Part shown: positions 1-6,915 of the stretch, piece after piece
How positions within the stretch are numbered: position 1 is the stretch's first letter
Layout: the number at the start of each line of letters is the position of its first letter
Assembly (NCBI GenBank): GCA_937950065.1
Contig: CALFEN010000245.1
Location: forward strand, 1-6,915
Direction of reading: 5' to 3'
Source: an uncultured bacterium
GTDB lineage: Bacteria > Patescibacteria > JAEDAM01 > Absconditabacterales > Absconditicoccaceae
Length of the DNA: 6,915 nt
Notes under the pieces: generated by a model
What the model was told of the DNA's origin: nothing
Database searches by the model: none
What the model saw: the letters and a program-made list of their open reading frames with translations, nothing else
Made by a program: the position numbers and the translations under genes

Positions 1-1789
1 TGTTAAACTTGAAAATCTTATAAATCATAACTCTTTGTGAGTAAAATATAAAGTTAATTTTGATAATTGAAGATTTGTGATTTATACAGTTAAATCATGA
101 AAATCAAATGTGCCTAGTTGATTTGACCCATTAAGCAATCTTGATATTAGATTTGCTCCTAACGTTAAAAATCAAATACAATATGATGGTAAAAAAATAG
201 TAATAGGAAATATCTCTCCTATCATGCCTTATACTCAAGATAGTATTAATTGAAGATGAGTTGTTTTGTACTTATGAGGGACTAGCGTAAAAGAATGTAC
301 AGAAACATTGAATTTACAAAATGCACAAGAAATGAAAACTCAACTTGCAAACAACAATCCTGATGCTGTGCAACCTGTAGTTTCATCTGCTCAAGCTGGA
401 GCAGAATGATCACAATGATATCTTGAGAAAAATCCTCATATAGACGCAGAATTTAATAATTATTTAGATAAAAATATTGATAAGTTTGTATGATTTCAAT
501 GGGTACATGTAAAAGACTATCCGGCTTTTATGCATGCATATGCAACTTGAGATTATGCGAAAGCCACTGATAGATTGCTTAGTATGATCTCTACAGATAA
601 ATCTTTGAGAAACGATAGGGAGATACATCAGTTTTCAGATAAGATAAGAAAGTTGAAATCTTTTGCTGCATGAACTCCAGAGCATGATATGCTTGAAGTT
701 CTTTTGAGTCAGTTTGCAAATGTTCTTATGATAGATGCAAATACAAAAGATAAGATAAAATCTCCTGACAGGATTAAAGCTACAGCATTACATTATGTAG
801 ATGATATTTTTGCAAAAAATCCTTCTATGAATCCTGGTAAACAGCAGGTTACAGCTGCTGTGCAGGAATGTCTTGGAAATCCTGCAGCTTTTGAAAAGTA
901 TAGGTCTATGTTTTCTTCTTTGATGGGTTATCAGGCAGATCAAGATATTTTGAAAAATTCTGGCAAAAAGCTTTATTATTTGCTTAGACCTATCAAAGAT
1001 TTTAAGACAGAAAGAGCTCATGCTTTTGAACAGATTTCTAGTAAAGAAGGGTTGTCTTCTCCTAGCAAGAATAAATATAGAGATATGCTTTATGATGCTG
1101 GTGCAGAGTGAGGCAACAATAGTTGGACTACAACTAGAGTAGATAATGTTTTAGGTTTTTATGGTAGTTATAAACTCAATAGACAAAATACTGAAAGAAT
1201 TTTTTCAGGGTTTGGTTATACTCCTACATGAGTTACAGAAATCGCAGTGAATCAAAAAACTTGAAAAAAATTAATGGTTTATGTGAGTGAATCTGATGTA
1301 GAGATCAAGAGTTGGGTAGTCAACAGATTAGCAACTTTACCTTCATGGGAAAACTTTAAACAAAGTATGTTTGCTATTATTTGAGTAAAATTGAATGATG
1401 CAGATTTTAAAAAATTATTGATAGATTGAGTTATAAACGTAGCCTGACAAAATATAAATTTTGATAGGAAGTTTTGTTTTTATGCATATGGACATTGTCT
1501 TAATGAATGACTATGAATGGAGCTTGGAAGTGTCACAACTAGATGAAAATCATGACAAGCAGTAAGAACTCCTTTGAGATTTGCCGCAAACTGAATGGTG
1601 GTAACAAATGTCGCTGTATGAGAAGAATTTAGCGTTCGTGCAGGTGTAGTGACTTCAAATCCTAATGAAACTAGGAAACCTAGAACAACTACTATACCTA
1701 ATACTCCACCTACTACAGATTGTAACTGATATACTAATGTGGATTCAGATCAGAGTATTTGAACTTGATGAGATACTCCTAATTACTAG
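1..1789 (+). CDS. Large protein of unknown function, 5' end outside window (code 25)
   Basis: The frame starting at base 2 stays open for 595 codons to a TAG at 1787-1789 if TGA is read as glycine. Under the standard code only 689-1111 stands out. The true start lies left of the window, so no signal peptide can be judged. I do not recognise the family. The first ~115 visible residues look beta-rich. A helical middle of roughly residues 150-370 follows, containing stretches such as LRPIKDFKTERAHAFEQ. A beta-rich end has two close cysteines (FCFYAYGHC) and a Pro/Thr-rich tail (TTTIPNTPPTT) before the C-terminal TGGDTPNY. The Thr/Pro linker and sparse cysteines would suit an exported or surface protein, but that is inference. 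Glycine and glutamine codon choice changes abruptly in the middle (674-1228). A strong hairpin follows the stop, so this is probably the last gene of its transcript. Confidence 0.85.
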
Positions 1790-1831
1790 TTAACTCTTTA
1801 AATATATCTTTCCCCATAAAAATTTATTAAT

Positions 1832-1860
1832 AAAAACCTTATCAAATAAGGTTTTTATGT
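1832..1860 (+). terminator. Rho-independent terminator after the first gene
   Basis: A perfect 11-bp inverted repeat pairs AAAAACCTTAT (1832-1842) with ATAAGGTTTTT (1846-1856) across a 3-base loop (CAA). The T-run is part of the right arm. It begins 42 bases after the TAG of the upstream gene and is well placed to end that transcript. Its symmetry would also allow weaker termination from the opposite strand. Confidence 0.75.
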
Positions 1861-1887
1861 TTTTGTGTTAAATTATATAACTTCTTA

Positions 1888-1915
1888 TTGATTTTTTGTT
1901 ATAAATATGTAAAAT
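1888..1915 (+). promoter_or_regulatory. Putative sigma70-type promoter for the SLH-like gene
   Basis: TTGATT (1888-1893) and TAAAAT (1910-1915) are separated by 16 bases and resemble -35 and -10 boxes. Transcription would start near 1922, leaving a leader of about 27 bases before the ATG at 1949. The region is very AT-rich, so chance matches are likely. The position between a terminator and a gene start is the main support. Confidence 0.4.
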
Positions 1916-1948
1916 ATTTTTATTATTTTATATATTATTATCAAAAGA

Positions 1949-2845
1949 ATGAAAAAAATAATATCTTTATTTATTGCAATATTGATTGCATTATGAGCTA
2001 ATCTGGTATTCGCTCAAGAATTAGATGAGGCTGTAAAATTTATGCATGATAACGGAATGACAAAGTATGTTACTGTAACAGACTATAAATCAGAGGATTC
2101 TTTGACTAGAGAACAGACTGCGAAGATTATGGTAGAATTTTCTTCAAAGATTCTATGAAAAATTATTCCTTCAGAATCAATTTGTAGCTTTGCTGACTTG
2201 AATCAGTCAGATCCTGAATTTAGAAATTATATAGAAGAATCTTGTACTATGTGAATTTTTAAATGAAAAATAAAAGACGGTGTTACTATTTTTGATCCAA
2301 AGGCAAATATTTCGAAAGCAGAATTTATTACAGTATTGGTAAGAACTTTAAAATGAATAATGGACGAAGATAATTCTCCTTGGTGGATAAAATATTATCA
2401 AGATTCTATGAAAAGTTGAGTTCTTACAAATCCAGAAATAACAAATAATATAGCAAGATGAGAAGCAGCACTTATGCTTTATAGGTCAGCTAGTTTGTAC
2501 GGGACTATAGGGTCTTCATCTTCACAACAAATCTGTGGAACTATGTGATACAACGAAGCTCTTGAAATAGCAAAAAGCTCTTGTACTGCTGAATGAAATT
2601 TGGCTTCAACATATATGTGTAACGATAACTCAAATACATGGTGGTTTGATATGGATATATCCAAAGATGGTTGTGCACCAGCTTGTGTAGTAGATACAAA
2701 AACAGGCACTGCAGAAATCAATTGGAGATGTACAGGTTTGGCTACAGACGATATTGGTGATGACGCTGATACAATTACTGCTGATGACGATACTACTTCT
2801 GATCAAGCAGATTTAGAAACTTTGTTGGATGAAATGATAAAATAA
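1949..2845 (+). CDS. Exported S-layer-homology-like protein with six-cysteine module (code 25)
   Basis: The gene encodes 298 residues from ATG 1949 to TAA 2843-2845, with TGA as glycine. Residues 1-22 form a signal peptide: MKK, a hydrophobic core, then cleavage after VFA. Three SLH-like repeats follow. The best is about 79-136: CSFADL, then YIEESCTMGIFKG, then FDPKANISKAEFITVLVRTL, the usual order of an SLH repeat. Weaker copies lie at about 26-70 (LTREQTAKIM) and 145-184 (ARGEAALMLYRSA). SLH domains commonly anchor proteins to cell-wall polymers. Residues 196-264 hold six cysteines (196, 212, 224, 242, 246, 261) around TWWFDMDI, GCAPACVVDT and AEINWRCTGL. I recall similar modules in other CPR proteins, but this is not verified. 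The last ~33 residues are strongly acidic. No Shine-Dalgarno sequence precedes the ATG. An envelope role is inferred; the exact function is unknown. Confidence 0.85.
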
Positions 2846-2879
2846 TTTTTTTCTTGAGATAGAAGAATAATTTAAACTT

Positions 2880-2918
2880 AAAAAAAATGATTTCTAGATA
2901 ATGGAAATCATTTTTTTT
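2880..2918. terminator. Bidirectional terminator between convergent genes
   Basis: A 15-bp perfect inverted repeat (2880-2894 with 2904-2918) has GATTTC/GAAATC next to the loop, a 9-base loop, and eight A's on one side matched by eight T's on the other. Read in either direction it is a hairpin whose distal arm ends in a U-tract. It lies 34 bases after the plus-strand stop at 2845 and 20 bases beyond the minus-strand stop at 2939, so it can end both convergent transcripts. Confidence 0.8.
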
Positions 2919-2938
2919 ATTAAAATGTATAGATACTA

Positions 2939-4198
2939 TTATAGTTCTTTTGCATGCTTTTCATAAAATTCATCTTTTGACATTGTTTTAGAGTTTTCAC
3001 ATGTAGGGTAATATTGTCTATCTTCCGAATTGAAACAGATTCTGACAGTCTTGTCGTCTACTACTTCCACTCATGTTATTCAGCCCTCAAAACAGGTATT
3101 TTGGTCACCAAATTGTGCATCTTGATAAATGGTCTTTGTATCGTCGAAATCTATAAAATTGAGTTGTTGTATATCTCATTTCTTTAGATTAGTATACTCA
3201 GCTTGATAAATATTTTTTTTATCATTAGATGTCAAAGAAAGTTTATCAAAAAATTTTGTATCTTGATCTTCTTCAAAATAATAACTGTTATTCCCTAGAA
3301 CTCATTTGTTTGAAGCACAATATGAAAATCTGTGTCATTTATCATATATATATTTTAGATTTAATAACGGCAGATTGTTTCCTTTCCATTCGAATACAGG
3401 TGCAAAATCATAACTATAGCTTGGGGTTCCAAATCATCCCTCATAGTATCATTTGGGAATGTAATATTCTATTTGTAATATTTTTTGTTCATTTGGTTTT
3501 AGAGAAATATTAAATTCATATATAGGTTTTATAGTTATAATTTTCATTCATCTTCCAACCTCTTTATCGTCTTCTATAGATGTTTTGTATTTTGAGCTTA
3601 TTGAAATTTTTTCTCCGCTCATAGATACTATCAGATTTCATGTTAGGTTATTCAAAAGTATATAATAGTGTTTTTTAATCCCCTGTGCACTAGGTATTAG
3701 AGCATTGGACCGGCTTTTGTCAGAAAAGGGAGAAAAGAAAGCTTTTTTATTGTTTATTTCTTTGTCGGAGTTGTTCTTCAGATAATATTTTGCTGTAATC
3801 TTCATCAAATTATCATCGTAGCCATCTGCCCTGTAATTTACTCATGATCAATCGACGTATCATACATTTTTTTTATCCAATTGACCAAAAGAAAAACGGA
3901 AAAAACTTTTTTGGCTAGTAAAAGCATATTCATCATATGATACATTTTTTATTTTAAACTTACTTGCCCAGTTCTCAAATAATTTTTTTGCGTCAAAAGT
4001 TTCTTTTATATTTGGTTTGTATGCATTTACATCACTGCTAAAATCAAAGATTAAATCTTCTTGTTCTACGCTCACATTTTGTGCGAGTCCATCATCTTTG
4101 AATTTGGGAGACGAATCAAGTGAAATGATTTCTCATGGTCATGTATTGGCGTATGCTCCAAATATTATTAAACATAGTATGATGTATAACTTTTTCAT
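2939..4198 (-). CDS. Exported protein of unknown function, 419 residues (code 25)
   Basis: The minus-strand frame runs from ATG (4196-4198) to TAA (2939-2941) with TGA read as glycine. It begins MKKLYIILCLIIFGAYA, a classical signal peptide probably cleaved after residue 17, so the product should be exported. No further transmembrane segment is evident. The mature part looks beta-rich: KITAKYYLKNNSDKEI, then YEFNISLKPNEQKILQIEYY, then FAPVFEWKGNNLPLLNLKY. The C-terminal part has four cysteines (SYCAS, NTCFE, VRICFN, PTCEN) that could form disulfides outside the membrane. The pattern of a strand, a polar loop and a 'KPNEQKILQIEYYIP' strand faintly recalls secreted DUF4424-like proteins, but I would not assign that family. 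The gene has its own promoter-like sequence. It converges on the SLH-like gene, so the two are not one operon. Confidence 0.85.
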
Positions 4199-4263
4199 AT
4201 CTGATTGTTAAAATATAAATTTTAAAAAATATATAATCAAATATTTATTTTTTGCAAATAAAT

Positions 4264-4292
4264 ATTATTTAAATTTGTATACCCGCAGTCAA
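4264..4292 (-). promoter_or_regulatory. Putative sigma70-type promoter for the 419-residue exported protein
   Basis: On the minus strand TTGACT (4287-4292) and AATAAT (4264-4269) are separated by 17 bases, each one mismatch from consensus. Initiation near 4257 would give a leader of about 58 bases to the ATG at 4198. The site lies just beyond the ftsH terminator, where a new minus-strand transcript would be expected to start. Confidence 0.45.
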
Positions 4293-4305
4293 TATTTTAT
4301 ATACT

Positions 4306-4336
4306 AAAAAATCTCCCAATATTAGGGAGATTTCTT
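4306..4336 (-). terminator. Rho-independent terminator after ftsH
   Basis: AAATCTCCC (4309-4317) and GGGAGATTT (4325-4333) form a 9-bp stem with a 7-base loop. On the minus strand the stem is followed by a short U-rich run (A's at 4306-4310 on the plus strand). It starts 9 bases beyond the ftsH TAA at 4345 and is the most GC-rich hairpin in this gap. Confidence 0.75.
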
Positions 4337-4344
4337 AAAAGATG

Positions 4345-6357
<2,013 letters not shown>

Positions 6358-6397
6358 AGATTTTTATTAAAACTAAAAATTTTTATTATAAAACTAA

Positions 6398-6425
6398 ATT
6401 ATATTGAAAATTTTTGTAAATTCAA
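6398..6425 (-). promoter_or_regulatory. Putative sigma70-type promoter for ftsH
   Basis: On the minus strand TTGAAT (6420-6425) and a perfect TATAAT (6398-6403) are separated by 16 bases. Transcription would begin near 6391, about 34 bases before the ftsH ATG at 6357. It sits in the gap between the upstream membrane-protein stop (6456) and ftsH. It is the best promoter match in the window. Confidence 0.55.
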
Positions 6426-6455
6426 CTAATTTTTTGATGGAAAAAATATATTTTA

Positions 6456-6915
6456 CTATCTGTTGATTATAAACTTGCTTATAATAATGAATAGAAGAAT
6501 AATTCATACTATTCGAAATAAAATTTTTAAAATTTTTGAGACTTTTAGATTGAAGAAAATTCATATATATCATACAATAGGTATCATAATAAATAAGAAA
6601 CCTAAACTCCCAAATATAAAATTAGATAGTTGGTTATATGGTAATCCCATTCATTTTATAGCGATGAATGTTATCAATATTGATATTATTACTGTAGATA
6701 GTATTAGATAACTGCTTATATCTCTTATGTTTCTTATGTCATCATCTTTGCTTTTTATTGTTAGTACGAGAAAAAGTATACTTGATACAATTACACAAAT
6801 GAGAATCCAAAAAAATAATTTTAGCATTATTACAGAAATTGTCGAAAATCGGTTGGATGAATGTTTTGACGCGTCTGTATATACTAAAAATAAGATAATA
6901 ATATTTAGAATTATT
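6456..6915 (-). CDS. Multi-pass membrane protein, C-terminal part only (code 25)
   Basis: A minus-strand frame enters from the right edge and stays open for 152 codons to TAG at 6456-6458 when TGA is glycine (TGA at 6651, 6570, 6561 and 6504). Among the three minus-strand frames, one is packed with TAA/TAG codons and another is closed at 6634 and 6622. This frame alone runs through to a stop just before the ftsH promoter. The peptide is very hydrophobic, with about four full membrane segments: around LFFWILICVISSILFLV, YLILSTVIISILITFIAI, IFGSLGFLFIMIPIVGYIG and ILKIFRILIGVIRIILIF. Another hydrophobic stretch lies at the window edge. A short polar loop with DDD separates the first two full segments. 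I recognise no family. It lies upstream of ftsH on the same strand and could be partly co-transcribed, though ftsH has its own promoter. Confidence 0.7.

Noticed and set aside
3229..3513. Plus-strand open frame of 94 codons
   Set aside because: It lies entirely antisense to the 419-residue exported protein, whose signal peptide and frame are convincing. It has no leader or motif of its own.
4199..4263. AT-rich tract as a replication origin or repeat
   Set aside because: No DnaA-box-like or direct-repeat pattern was found. It is explained as a leader and promoter region.
6430..6446. Hairpin TTTTTT-GATGG-AAAAAA as a terminator after the membrane-protein gene
   Set aside because: The stem is only six A/T pairs with no GC, which is expected by chance at this base composition.
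6463..6711. Plus-strand open frame of 82 codons
   Set aside because: It is antisense to the membrane-protein frame, which is longer, highly hydrophobic and ends right before the ftsH promoter. This alternative is less certain to be excluded than the others.

Overview
The window reads as chromosomal DNA from an AT-rich candidate-phylum (CPR/Patescibacteria) bacterium that translates UGA as glycine (NCBI code 25), as known for Absconditabacteria (SR1) and Gracilibacteria. The direct evidence is in FtsH. All three glycines of its Walker A motif are TGA codons, and the gene is open for 670 codons only when TGA is read as Gly. The other genes also become single long frames under that reading. They end only in TAA or TAG, and tryptophan stays TGG. 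Under the standard code the window looks like a set of broken fragments, which is misleading.

Layout: two genes run on the plus strand and three on the minus strand. (1) 1-1789 is the 3' part of a long gene of unknown function, 595 codons visible, followed by a strong hairpin terminator. (2) 1949-2845 encodes an exported 298-residue protein with three S-layer-homology-like repeats, a six-cysteine module and an acidic tail. (3) 2939-4198, minus strand, encodes an exported 419-residue protein of unknown function. It converges on gene 2 over a shared bidirectional hairpin. (4) 4345-6357, minus strand, is the membrane AAA+ zinc protease FtsH, with its own promoter and terminator. (5) 6456 to the right edge, minus strand, is the C-terminal 152 residues of a multi-pass membrane protein.

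No operon-level pathway is evident. The common theme is the cell envelope: two signal-peptide proteins, one of them probably S-layer-like, a membrane quality-control protease and a polytopic membrane protein. Gene spacing, hairpins and promoter-like boxes suggest mostly single-gene transcripts. None of the three visible start codons has a Shine-Dalgarno sequence.

The most unusual signals are the dense use of TGA as a sense codon and a codon-usage mosaic inside gene 1. Across 674-1228, glycine switches from TGA to GGN and glutamine from CAA to CAG, then both switch back. No tRNA, rRNA, CRISPR array or mobile element was seen.
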